Source of the DNA: Paenibacillus thalictri
GTDB lineage: Bacteria > Bacillota > Bacilli > Paenibacillales > NBRC-103111
DNA length: 64,000 nucleotides
NCBI RefSeq assembly: GCF_004307995.1
Contig: NZ_SIRE01000033.1
Span: 1-64,000, forward strand
Direction of reading: 5' to 3'
Position numbers and translations under genes: made by a program. The notes under the pieces were generated by a model. It saw nothing but the letters and a program-made list of their open reading frames with translations. It was not told where the DNA came from and made no database searches. Each line of letters starts with the position of its first letter. The first letter of the stretch is position 1. Shown piece by piece: positions 34,112 through 45,595 of this stretch.

Positions 34112-34948
34112 TTACAACGAATTTCTAAAGTTCCTTGGCGAACAACCCTTGATCTTCTTAAACACTTTGGAAAAAAGAAACGGGTCATCGTAACCGATAC
34201 TTCGTGCAATGTCTCCAATGGACAATGCAGGGTTGGTCATTAATTCGCAAGCTTTATTTATTCTGTAGTTGACTAAATACTCCTGAGGGGAAACTCCTGA
34301 AATATTTTTGAAAACCGTGGAAAGATACTTCCTATCCAGTCCGACAAAATTGGCTATTTCGTGAATACTCGTTTTGTTGGAATAATTTCTGTGGATGTAG
34401 TCAATTGCTTTTTTAACATACAACTCCTTGGTATGTTCAGATTTGATTTCGCCGGACGAATTTTCAATCAGTATGGAGAGAAGCTGGAACAGCAAGCCGG
34501 TAAACATAATATCACGACTTTGGATGATCGTTGAAAGATGGATCATTTTATCGATTAATTGTGCCAATTGGTCATCATACGTATGGGTAAATATCGGATT
34601 GGCACTATTTAACTGGGCGCGATTTAAATATTGGGCTGCATCAATGCCGTTGAAACCCCAAAACGTATAGACCCAAGGATCATCTTCGTCGGCTCTATAG
34701 TAGCAAATATCATTTGGACTTATCAGAAAACCCTGACCTGCCATTAATGAATACGTATCTTTATTTAATTGGAAAATCCCTTTTCCTTTCATGATGTAAT
34801 GGATAAAGTAATGATCTCTTGCAGCGGGACCATATTTATGTCCAGCCGGACATGTGTGATAGCCCCAATAATATGGCGTAAGCCCTACATTTGAATCAAT
34901 GTAACTTGAACTGTTGACAATGATCTTCTCTGGTAGTCTATCCATCAT
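34112..34948 (-). CDS. AraC-family regulator with cupin sensor domain
   Basis: A 278-residue AraC regulator with an N-terminal cupin (HYIMKGKGIFQLNKDTYSLM, PWVYTFWGFNG) and a C-terminal HTH pair (SIHEIANFVGLDRKYLSTVF, IGDIARSIGYDDPFLFSKVF, CSPRNFR). It is a paralogue of the regulator at 32167. It is divergent from the LacZ gene at 35100, its likely target. Its stop codon abuts the stop of the aldo/keto reductase gene with no spacer. Confidence 0.87.
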   Translation of the reverse strand: MMDRLPEKIIVNSSSYIDSNVGLTPYYWGYHTCPAGHKYGPAARDHYFIHYIMKGKGIFQLNKDTYSLMAGQGFLISPNDICYYRADEDDPWVYTFWGFNGIDAAQYLNRAQLNSANPIFTHTYDDQLAQLIDKMIHLSTIIQSRDIMFTGLLFQLLSILIENSSGEIKSEHTKELYVKKAIDYIHRNYSNKTSIHEIANFVGLDRKYLSTVFKNISGVSPQEYLVNYRINKACELMTNPALSIGDIARSIGYDDPFLFSKVFKKIKGCSPRNFRNSL

Positions 34949-34977
34949 CTTTTCCTTTCTTGTATCTAATTAAAGAC

Positions 34978-34986
34978 ATTATACCA
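34978..34986 (-). promoter_or_regulatory. Extended -10 promoter of the AraC gene
   Basis: Reverse strand TGGTATAAT (34986-34978), an extended -10 with no good -35, 30 bp before the AraC start. The divergent LacZ promoter probably uses TATAAA near 35029. Confidence 0.5.
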
Positions 34987-35039
34987 TCTATTATGGCCGC
35001 AGCTCCATTTTAATAAAGGACCGCAGATTTATAAAATAA

Positions 35040-38249
<3,210 letters not shown>

Positions 38250-38337
38250 TTGACTAACGTCCCTCAGCGTGGTTGTGTACCGGTTGCGAGTCCCGTACCC
38301 ATCCCCACCCACGCGCCAAAAGTAACTCAACGCACAT

Positions 38338-38378
38338 AAAGGACCGTCAGGGTGATTTTCCCCTGACGGTTTTTCTTA
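38338..38378 (+). terminator. Strong terminator after lacZ
   Basis: ACCGTCAGGG (38343-38352) pairs perfectly with CCCTGACGGT (38361-38370), then TTTTTCTT. Confidence 0.88.
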
Positions 38379-38424
38379 CATGCATGAAAACTGGTATCCA
38401 GACCTGCCATTAACGAACATATTC

Positions 38425-38486
38425 CATAAAAGAGACGATATTATTACATTTTTCTTCATGAATTTATACCTTACAATAAAAATATC
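38425..38486 (+). promoter_or_regulatory. Conserved activator-type promoter element, copy C
   Basis: CATAAAAG, dyad AGAGAC (38431-38436) - N13 - TTTTCT (38450-38455), 16 bp, TACAAT (38472-38477). It drives the third ABC cassette starting at 38562. It matches copy A at about three quarters of positions and copy B somewhat less, always without gaps. Confidence 0.65.
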
Positions 38487-38561
38487 AAGTGACACTAGAT
38501 TCGAGATAACACATTCAATCGAGGACCCGAGTCTGAGCTAACGTTGTAGGAGGAATACCAA

Positions 38562-39479
38562 TTGACAAATAGTGAGAGAATACACAGAAGAATCAGAGTG
38601 AAAGAAAACATCCCGTTGTATGCCATGCTGCTATTACCGCTCTTGTTCTTTATTATTTTTTGTTATGTGCCGATGCTGGGTACGGTGATTGCTTTTAAAG
38701 ATTACAGATTTATTGATGGCATTATGGGAAGCGAGTGGGTAGGGCTTCGGAATTTTAAAATGATATTTGCACAGCCGCAGACTCTAGAAGTCATTAGAAA
38801 TACATTTGTGATCAGTTTGCTTACCGTTGTTGTATCATTTCCATTCCCGATTATTTTAGCCATTCTTCTGAATGAATTGAGAATCAAATGGTTCAAAAAA
38901 GCATCGCAAACAGTGCTTTATTTGCCTCACTTTTTCTCTTGGATCATCGTAGGGGGCATCATTATTAATATTTTCTCCGTTAATCGGGGTCCGATCAATT
39001 TTATGATTGAAGCTTTTGGCGGGGAACCCTTCCAGTTTATGTTTAATCATACGGCATGGATGTCCATATTTCTAGGAAGCGGGATATGGAAGGATACCGG
39101 ATTTAACGCCATTATTTACTTAGCTGCACTATCGAGCATAGATCCTACCTATTACGAGGCGGCGGTTGTAGATGGCGCTAATAAGTGGAAGCAGATTACG
39201 AAGGTGACGCTTCCATGTCTGTACCCAACGATCATTTTAACGTTAATATTAGCTACCGGTAAAATTATGGAAGTCGGATTTGATCGCATTTATGTGCTCA
39301 AAAATCCAATGGTCAGGGACATTTCGGAGGTCGTGGCCACATTTATTTATGATGTGGGCATTCGTTCAGGGGATTTCAGTTTAACTACGGCAATGGGATT
39401 ATTCGATTCTGTCATCAGTTTGGTGCTTGTGCTGCTGGCTAATCGATTAGCCAAGATGTCAGGAAATGCATTATTCTAA
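38562..39479 (+). CDS. LplB-type carbohydrate ABC transporter permease
   Basis: A 305-residue CUT1 permease: helix IPLYAMLLLPLLFFIIFCYV, then PMLGTVIAFKDYRF; EAA loop EAAVVDGANKWKQITKVTLP. Start is TTG 38562 behind GTAGGAGGAATACCAA. Closest in this window to the 13805 permease (shared ILAILLNE, LPHFFSWIIV). First gene after promoter copy C. Confidence 0.92.
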   Translation: MTNSERIHRRIRVKENIPLYAMLLLPLLFFIIFCYVPMLGTVIAFKDYRFIDGIMGSEWVGLRNFKMIFAQPQTLEVIRNTFVISLLTVVVSFPFPIILAILLNELRIKWFKKASQTVLYLPHFFSWIIVGGIIINIFSVNRGPINFMIEAFGGEPFQFMFNHTAWMSIFLGSGIWKDTGFNAIIYLAALSSIDPTYYEAAVVDGANKWKQITKVTLPCLYPTIILTLILATGKIMEVGFDRIYVLKNPMVRDISEVVATFIYDVGIRSGDFSLTTAMGLFDSVISLVLVLLANRLAKMSGNALF

Positions 39480-39519
39480 TCAACCGGCAAACTAGACACA
39501 TGAGGGAGAGGTCAGGCAA

Positions 39520-40404
39520 TTGAAAATTTCGACCGGAGAAAAAGTGTTTTATAACGTGAACAACATCTTGATTTTTATTATATCGCTGACGTGCCTGCTG
39601 CCGCTCTTCTATATCATTGCTACTTCATTCAGCAGCGGCTCGGCGATTGATGCGGGTAAAGTCTATCTATGGCCGGTTGATTTCACACCGGCTGCTTATA
39701 AAGTGCTGATTGTATCTACGGATTTATTTAAATATTTTTGGAATAGTGTTGTTGTAACCGTGCTGGGGACTGCACTTAGCATGATTTTTACGATACTCTG
39801 TGCGTATCCTTTATCTAAGAAGAAATTGTTTGCTAGAAAGAAAGTGACCTTCTTTATCGTTTTTACCATGCTGTTCAGCGGCGGTTTGATTCCAACTTAT
39901 CTGCTGGTGAAATCGCTTGGATTGATGAACTCTTATTGGTCCATTTGGTTAACAACCTTGATTAGCCCTTATAATATGTTGATCATGAAGTCATTTTTTG
40001 AAAATATATCCGAAGAGCTGGAAGAAGCGGCTCGAATCGACGGTTGTTCCGAATGGCGGATTTTACTTCAGATGTATCTTCCGCTTTCCAAAGCTGTGCT
40101 TGCGACTTTGTGCCTCTTCTACGGGGTAACGTACTGGAACATGTTCCTGAAAGTGCTGATGTATATTAATGATTCCAAGGGTTATACATTACCCGTTCTC
40201 ATTCAACAGATGGTTTTCCAACTGGAGCAAATCAAACTTGGTACTAATGCGGATCTGAATGCGATATCGGGTTCAGGCGAGGTCATTTCGGAATCCGTTA
40301 AATCCGCAGGTGTTGTTGTATTGATATTGCCCATGTTAGCTGTATACCCGTTTCTGCAAAAATATTTTGTAAAAGGTGTTATGTTAGGGTCAGTTAAGGG
40401 TTAG
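39520..40404 (+). CDS. YtcP-type carbohydrate ABC transporter permease
   Basis: A 294-residue partner permease. It shows TMLFSGGLIPTYLLVKSLGL, the EAA loop EAARIDGCSEWRILLQMYLP and the ending PFLQKYFVKGVMLGSVKG. TTG 39520 follows GAGGGAGAGG. Very similar in layout to the gene at 14813, suggesting the first and third cassettes are sister duplications. Confidence 0.92.
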   Translation: MKISTGEKVFYNVNNILIFIISLTCLLPLFYIIATSFSSGSAIDAGKVYLWPVDFTPAAYKVLIVSTDLFKYFWNSVVVTVLGTALSMIFTILCAYPLSKKKLFARKKVTFFIVFTMLFSGGLIPTYLLVKSLGLMNSYWSIWLTTLISPYNMLIMKSFFENISEELEEAARIDGCSEWRILLQMYLPLSKAVLATLCLFYGVTYWNMFLKVLMYINDSKGYTLPVLIQQMVFQLEQIKLGTNADLNAISGSGEVISESVKSAGVVVLILPMLAVYPFLQKYFVKGVMLGSVKG

Positions 40405-40420
40405 ATAAGACGTAATGTAA

Positions 40421-40446
40421 AGAGTACGAAAACCATTTCGTATTCT
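40421..40446 (+). terminator. Intra-operon hairpin before the binding-protein gene
   Basis: AGAGTACGAAA (40421-40431) pairs with TTTCGTATTCT (40436-40446), one G-U pair, loop ACCA. No clear U run, so it may be a partial terminator or an mRNA-stability element. Such hairpins often let the binding protein be made at higher levels than the permeases. Confidence 0.45.
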
Positions 40447-40456
40447 TCACATATAT

Positions 40457-40470
40457 CGAAAGCGGTTTCA
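40457..40470 (+). promoter_or_regulatory. Candidate cre (CcpA) site
   Basis: CGAAAGCGGTTTCA matches the catabolite-response consensus TGWAANCGNTNWCA at all but the first position. It lies upstream of TATACT (about 40474-40479), which could be the -10 of an internal promoter for the lipoprotein gene. This would place the binding protein under glucose repression. Confidence 0.55.
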
Positions 40471-40513
40471 ATGTATACTATTTTTTCAAAAAAAAGGGAG
40501 GCACTAAAGTATT

Positions 40514-42223
40514 ATGAAGAAGAAAAAATCTCGAGCTCTAGTTGCATTATCGCTCACGATGGCCGTTTCTGTTGGGCTTGCAGCATGCGGCTCACCTAGC
40601 CCGGCTAAAGATGAGCCCAAAAAGGATGGCGCGGCAAGCGCAGCCTCTAATGGTCAAGTGAAAAAAGGTAAAATTTCCGTTATGGTTTATGATCGTGGAC
40701 TCATTCCAGCATCAGAAGGCACTTATGATAATAATCGCTGGACCAAATGGATTCAAGAAAATGCGCCGTTTGAAGAAGTGAAATTTATCGTAGTACCTAG
40801 GACAGAAGCCGTACAGAAGATGAACATGCTGTTTGCAGCCGGAGAGGGCCCGGATGTCGTAGCCAATTATGAAGATCCCATTCCATTTATAGCGAAAGGA
40901 CAAGCTTTAGAAATCACAGATGATTTGTTAGCCAAAATGCCCAATTACAAAAAGGTTTTGGATAAATACCCGGCACTTCAAAAGCTCACGACCGTAAACG
41001 GTAAACGTTACACCATCGGCACAGTATCGCCTGTGTCACCCAATCATGCGGCGGTCATCCGAGCCGATTGGTTGGAAAAGCTGAATCTGCCTATGCCCAA
41101 GACACCGGAAGATTTGCTTGCTGTTGCCAAGGCGTTCACAGAGAAGGATCCTGATGGAAATGGAAAAAACGATACCTATGGAATTACTTTAAACCAGGAT
41201 TCGCAGAGAGTGCTTTCTCATATGTTTGGTTTCGGCAATCCGGAGAAATATGCGATCCAGGATGGCAAGCTGACATTTGTCTGGGATCGAATCCAAGATT
41301 GGTTAAAGTTTACGAAACAAATTGCGGATGCGAAGGTTGTGGACCCGGACTTCTTACTTGATAAAGGGGATAAAGCACTATCTGATTTCACGAATGGCAA
41401 GATTGGCATTTTCCTTACAGGGAAGTTTAGTCAGCTGAATTCACCTACTTTTGCGAATTTCAAAAAGAGTAATCCAAATGCCAAACTGGATACATTTGAT
41501 TTACCGGCGACAAAATATGGCACTTTTGAAGGATATATCAATGGCGGACCATCTGCCGTAGGTTTCATTAATGCAAGCACCAAAGATCCGGATGCCGCAG
41601 CTAGATACATTAACTGGTTAAACGACCCTAAAGTTTCCGACTATTTGGTGAACGGTCCGGATGGCGTTTATAAAAAGCGGGATGCGGAAGGTACTGTAGT
41701 TGTAGTGGATCCGGAGAAAAATAAAATTGAATACGATTATGCAACAGACTATAGTATCATCAGAAATTATCAATTAGACGGAGGCACGGCAACTTATAGT
41801 CCGCTAGCCAATGAATATTATAACTCGTATTTAAAATCAAGTGATCCTACTTTACAAGAGTTTGGAGATTTGTACTTTAAGATGGCGCAAGTTGCCAATA
41901 AACCTGGCGCCATTGATCCAAGAAAATGGCAGCAAACCTTGCCGGCACTTGCCTCTGATTTGCTTTTGAAGAAAACAAACGGAGGAAAAGCCGTAGACGA
42001 TATTCTCTTAAAAGCTCTTGCACAACCCAACGTGACGGCAGAGAAAGCTGTTGCAGATGCAAAAGAGGCTTGGAAAAAAGCTGGCGGCGAAGATGTAGAT
42101 ACCTTCTACAATGATTATTATCAAAAAAATAAAGATAAGATGTTATCGCCGGAAGATTTCGAAAAATTAAAACTTACGCCTGAATTGTTGCCTGCCGCAA
42201 AGAAAAATTCTAAAATTAAATAA
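40514..42223 (+). CDS. Extracellular sugar-binding lipoprotein
   Basis: A 569-residue lipoprotein with lipobox LAAC (Cys25). It shares blocks with the 15721 protein (NRWTKWIQENAP, FIVVPRTEAVQKMNMLFAAG, a Ca-type loop DPDGNGKNDTYG near residue 217, IRADWLEKLNLPMPKTPEDLL). The two are clear paralogues, so related oligosaccharides are probable. GGGAGG lies upstream of ATG 40514. A YesN/YesM pair directly follows. Confidence 0.9.
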   Translation: MKKKKSRALVALSLTMAVSVGLAACGSPSPAKDEPKKDGAASAASNGQVKKGKISVMVYDRGLIPASEGTYDNNRWTKWIQENAPFEEVKFIVVPRTEAVQKMNMLFAAGEGPDVVANYEDPIPFIAKGQALEITDDLLAKMPNYKKVLDKYPALQKLTTVNGKRYTIGTVSPVSPNHAAVIRADWLEKLNLPMPKTPEDLLAVAKAFTEKDPDGNGKNDTYGITLNQDSQRVLSHMFGFGNPEKYAIQDGKLTFVWDRIQDWLKFTKQIADAKVVDPDFLLDKGDKALSDFTNGKIGIFLTGKFSQLNSPTFANFKKSNPNAKLDTFDLPATKYGTFEGYINGGPSAVGFINASTKDPDAAARYINWLNDPKVSDYLVNGPDGVYKKRDAEGTVVVVDPEKNKIEYDYATDYSIIRNYQLDGGTATYSPLANEYYNSYLKSSDPTLQEFGDLYFKMAQVANKPGAIDPRKWQQTLPALASDLLLKKTNGGKAVDDILLKALAQPNVTAEKAVADAKEAWKKAGGEDVDTFYNDYYQKNKDKMLSPEDFEKLKLTPELLPAAKKNSKIK

Positions 42224-42256
42224 AAGCGGTTATGTTATATTGTAAGTAGTTATGAA

Positions 42257-42294
42257 AAAGGGAACTCTTTGTCCGAGGATAAAGAGTTCCCTTT
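42257..42294 (+). terminator. Long perfect hairpin after the third ABC cassette
   Basis: AAAGGGAACTCTTT (42257-42270) and AAAGAGTTCCCTTT (42281-42294) form a perfect 14-bp stem. The U tail is short (the stem's own TTT, then CC). It ends 35 bp before the YesN start, so it could be a terminator or a leader element for YesN. Confidence 0.55.
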
Positions 42295-42329
42295 CCAGAT
42301 ACTATCGGCAGAAATGTGGTGGATCCTCT

Positions 42330-43778
42330 ATGTATCGTGTAGTCATCGTTGATGATGAACCTTGGGCTTTAATCGGCATCCGAAAATTAATAGAGCGCAA
42401 CGGGAACCGATTTAAAATTATTTGCGAAACAACAGAGCCGGCCACAGCTCTAGAGGTCATATGTGAACAATCCCCTGATGTTGTCTTTACGGACATTCGA
42501 ATGCCTGACATGACGGGGATCGAGTTGATGAAAAGGACGAGGGGCCAAGGGGTGGACGTTGATTTTGTTGTGATTAGCGGATTTGCAGAATTCTCCTATG
42601 TGCAGCATGCGCTGCAAGAAGGTGCGATGGACTATCAACTAAAGCCTTTGGATATGGAAAAAGCGGAGGAGATGCTGGATAAGCTTTATCGAAAGCTGGA
42701 GAACAAACGCAGCACCAATGATTTGAGTTTTTACATTTCCCTGCTGGAAGAATACGAAGATAGCCAGCTGCTTTTGAACACTCGGTTTCGCGATAAACCT
42801 TACAAAAGATATCAGGTTGTAACGGTATATTTTAAAAACGCTGAATATGATGATGTGGCTATATTAGAATTAACAAGTAAAGCGCAGCTCACAACCTTGA
42901 AATTAGGCCCCAAAAAATGTGTGTATATTATTAATAGTGATGAAGATCAAAGCGAGTTGATCTATCGTAGTCTTATTTCCAAAGAAGATGTCGTGGACAG
43001 GGCGGGGATTAGTTTATCCAGTGACGGGTCTGACCATGTTTCCATGCTTTTAAAAACTTCGGATATCGCGAGCAATGATTGTTTTGTAGATCGTTCAAAA
43101 CGAATTTCACAATACAGCAAGGGTAAAAAAAATCTTGTCAAACAATTTGCTGAACAAATTATAATAGCACTTGAACGAGTTCAATACAAGACCATGAAAG
43201 ATATGACAACGGTGATAACCGCTTTTTTTAGTACAAACCATTTGGGCATTGAAGATGCGGTGTTTTTGTGGAATGAAATGGTTATGCAAATGTCCAAAGA
43301 CGGTGATAACAACAGTCGATTATTGGATTTTGAGTTTCTAGAATATAGCGAAATGAAAGAAAAATTTATAAATTTGGAAGCGATGGGCGAATATATATTT
43401 GAACAGCTTTCCTATCTTGACCGGGATCAGCTTGGAGATGCTAATAATAAATTTAAAGAACTGCTGCAATATACTAACAAACATTTTGATGAGGAACTGT
43501 TTTTAAAGGATTTATCCTCGAAATTTTTTATTAATGTAAGTTATTGTTGTGAATTGTTTAAAAAGGTTACGGGTATGACGTTTTCACAATATATGACGGA
43601 TTTGCGGATGAAAAAGGCTGCTGAACTGCTTCAGAATAGTAACTTGTCTATTGCAGATGTATGCAAGAGTGTAGGTTATAGTGATTATTTCTATTTTAAT
43701 AAAGTATTTAAACGGAATTTAGGGTGTACACCTTCCAAATATCGTAAAACAAGTGGAGATATGAATGCGCTTAATTAG
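42330..43778 (+). CDS. YesN-type response regulator (receiver plus AraC HTH)
   Basis: A 482-residue regulator: receiver 1-120 (VIVDDEP, phospho-acceptor Asp55 in VVFTDIRMPDMTG, Lys in YQLKPLDMEKAEE), a variable linker, and AraC HTH at about 385-478 (DLSSKFFINVSYCCELF, IADVCKSVGYSDYFYFNKVF, CTPSKYRK). ATG 42330 is where the receiver begins; earlier in-frame starts at 42252 would add a non-homologous leader overlapping the hairpin. It overlaps the kinase gene by 14 bp. Intact, unlike its counterpart at 24360. It should control the transporter upstream and probably the GH67-like gene. Confidence 0.9.
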   Translation: MYRVVIVDDEPWALIGIRKLIERNGNRFKIICETTEPATALEVICEQSPDVVFTDIRMPDMTGIELMKRTRGQGVDVDFVVISGFAEFSYVQHALQEGAMDYQLKPLDMEKAEEMLDKLYRKLENKRSTNDLSFYISLLEEYEDSQLLLNTRFRDKPYKRYQVVTVYFKNAEYDDVAILELTSKAQLTTLKLGPKKCVYIINSDEDQSELIYRSLISKEDVVDRAGISLSSDGSDHVSMLLKTSDIASNDCFVDRSKRISQYSKGKKNLVKQFAEQIIIALERVQYKTMKDMTTVITAFFSTNHLGIEDAVFLWNEMVMQMSKDGDNNSRLLDFEFLEYSEMKEKFINLEAMGEYIFEQLSYLDRDQLGDANNKFKELLQYTNKHFDEELFLKDLSSKFFINVSYCCELFKKVTGMTFSQYMTDLRMKKAAELLQNSNLSIADVCKSVGYSDYFYFNKVFKRNLGCTPSKYRKTSGDMNALN

Positions 43779-45570
43779 CAATCTGAAGCTGAAGCACCAA
43801 ATATCACTTCTTATACTCATCGCCCTGATTATGATGATTTTAATACAAAGCATGTTTAATGTGTTCTTTAATTCGCTTACTCGGGACAGAGCGGCGAAGT
43901 TTGCAGAGAATTTCATGGAGCAGGTAGCGCTAAATGTGGATACGATCGCAAGGAGTGTAGAGCGGGATTCCATTACGATTAGTTATAATAAATACGTGCA
44001 AGAACTGATGGTCTCGGATAATATCATTCGGAATACGGAATTAAATGACTATGTTTTTGATATTTTTACGCTGACCAGGTCATCCAATCAAAATATTTAT
44101 AGCATCGTTCTCTTAAATAATAAAGATAGGCAAATTTCCGACTCGGTTCATTATAACAATGATATTTTGAAAACGTTGGGGAAAATATATAATTTCCGAA
44201 GCGATGAATTTAAAAAGTCTGTATTTTCCTCGATTGTCAGAGACAGCAGCGATACGTTCTATTATTATTCTTATATTTCACCTATCCTGTCTTCGATCGA
44301 CAATTCCAAAATCGGAAGCTGCATTTTTCTTCTAGATACGAGGGAATTAGAAAAATTGGTAAACAGAACGGAATTAACGAAAAATTCGCTTTTTCTGATC
44401 CTTGATTCCAACAATCGGGTGATTGTCAGCAATAAAGGGCTTAAAGCAGGCGACATCTATGAGAATGTATTTTGGCAAGAAGGCGTAAGCAGATCGGCCA
44501 AAGATGAAATTGTGTATGAAGGTAAGAAGTCACTCGTTCAATATAAGAAAATCGAAAGCACGGGTTGGAAAGTCATCAGTGTGCTTCCTATTTCGGAGCT
44601 TACAAGCGATATGAAACCTATTGTCTCCTTGGGCATCTGGTTGGGCGTCATCATGATTATTTTGTTGACGGCTATAGGCAGTCTATTTATGTACAATACA
44701 ACCCGGCCGATCATGCTCATCGTAAGGTTCTTGTCCAGGGTGGGGGAACGCAATTTAAATTATCGGTTGAAAATTCCATCCACCAATGAAGTGGGTATTA
44801 TTGCTACTCATATCAATCAAATGCTGGACAACGTAGAAGAAATGACTCGCAATATCGTTGAAAATCAATCTTCCCTCTATGAAGCGGAATTATCGAAGAA
44901 GCAAGCGAAATTATCGGCGCTGCAAAGCCAAATTAATCCGCATTTTCTTTATAATACGTTGAACTGCTTGAGCAGCATTGGACTAGCCTATGATATAAGC
45001 GAGGTCGTCAGTATATCGTCCGCTATGTCGAGAATATTCAGATATAGCATCAAAGGCAAAGACATGGTGAGTATTAAGGATGAAATGAGCTGTATTAAAG
45101 ATTACTTGTTAATTATGGACATCCGCTACAAGGGGAAATTTGAGATCGAGATTCAGATGGAAGAGTCTTTTCTGGAGATGAAAACGTTGAAAATGATTCT
45201 CCAACCGATTGTGGAAAATGCGATATACCATGGTCTGGAGATGAAAAATGGGAAAGGACACCTGTCCATTCACGGTTTTGAATCTGAGCATGGCTACTTG
45301 CAGATCGATATCGAAGATAATGGAGTGGGCATGACCGACAAGCAATTATCCGAATTACACAAAGGGATTCGGGATGACGAGAATATGGAGCTGTTTGGCA
45401 CGGATAAACAAAGCATCGGGCTTGCAAATATTAATAAGCGATTAAAGCTGCAATTCGGATCGCCGTATGGTCTGGATGTGGTCAGCGAAGCGGGTATAGG
45501 AACAAAAGTTACCGTCAGGCTGCCCGTTATTGAACCAACAGGTAAAATAAACCTGCTGCCTAGCCATTAA
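43765..45570 (+). CDS. YesM-type membrane sensor histidine kinase
   Basis: A 601-residue kinase: TM1 about 10-34, extracellular Cache-like domain, TM2 about 288-310, HAMP (TTRPIMLIVRFLSRVGERN), then QSQINPHFLYNTLNCLSSIG with phospho-His393, and HATPase (ILQPIVENAIYHGLEM, EDNGVGMTD, SIGLANINKRLKLQFG). The start lies inside the YesN gene, preceded by GTGGAG, so both are cotranslated. Extracellular sensing of an oligosaccharide or of the binding protein is the usual model. Confidence 0.9.
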   Translation: MRLISNLKLKHQISLLILIALIMMILIQSMFNVFFNSLTRDRAAKFAENFMEQVALNVDTIARSVERDSITISYNKYVQELMVSDNIIRNTELNDYVFDIFTLTRSSNQNIYSIVLLNNKDRQISDSVHYNNDILKTLGKIYNFRSDEFKKSVFSSIVRDSSDTFYYYSYISPILSSIDNSKIGSCIFLLDTRELEKLVNRTELTKNSLFLILDSNNRVIVSNKGLKAGDIYENVFWQEGVSRSAKDEIVYEGKKSLVQYKKIESTGWKVISVLPISELTSDMKPIVSLGIWLGVIMIILLTAIGSLFMYNTTRPIMLIVRFLSRVGERNLNYRLKIPSTNEVGIIATHINQMLDNVEEMTRNIVENQSSLYEAELSKKQAKLSALQSQINPHFLYNTLNCLSSIGLAYDISEVVSISSAMSRIFRYSIKGKDMVSIKDEMSCIKDYLLIMDIRYKGKFEIEIQMEESFLEMKTLKMILQPIVENAIYHGLEMKNGKGHLSIHGFESEHGYLQIDIEDNGVGMTDKQLSELHKGIRDDENMELFGTDKQSIGLANINKRLKLQFGSPYGLDVVSEAGIGTKVTVRLPVIEPTGKINLLPSH

Positions 45571-45595
45571 TTGGGAAAGTTGGGAGAACCGAAAT

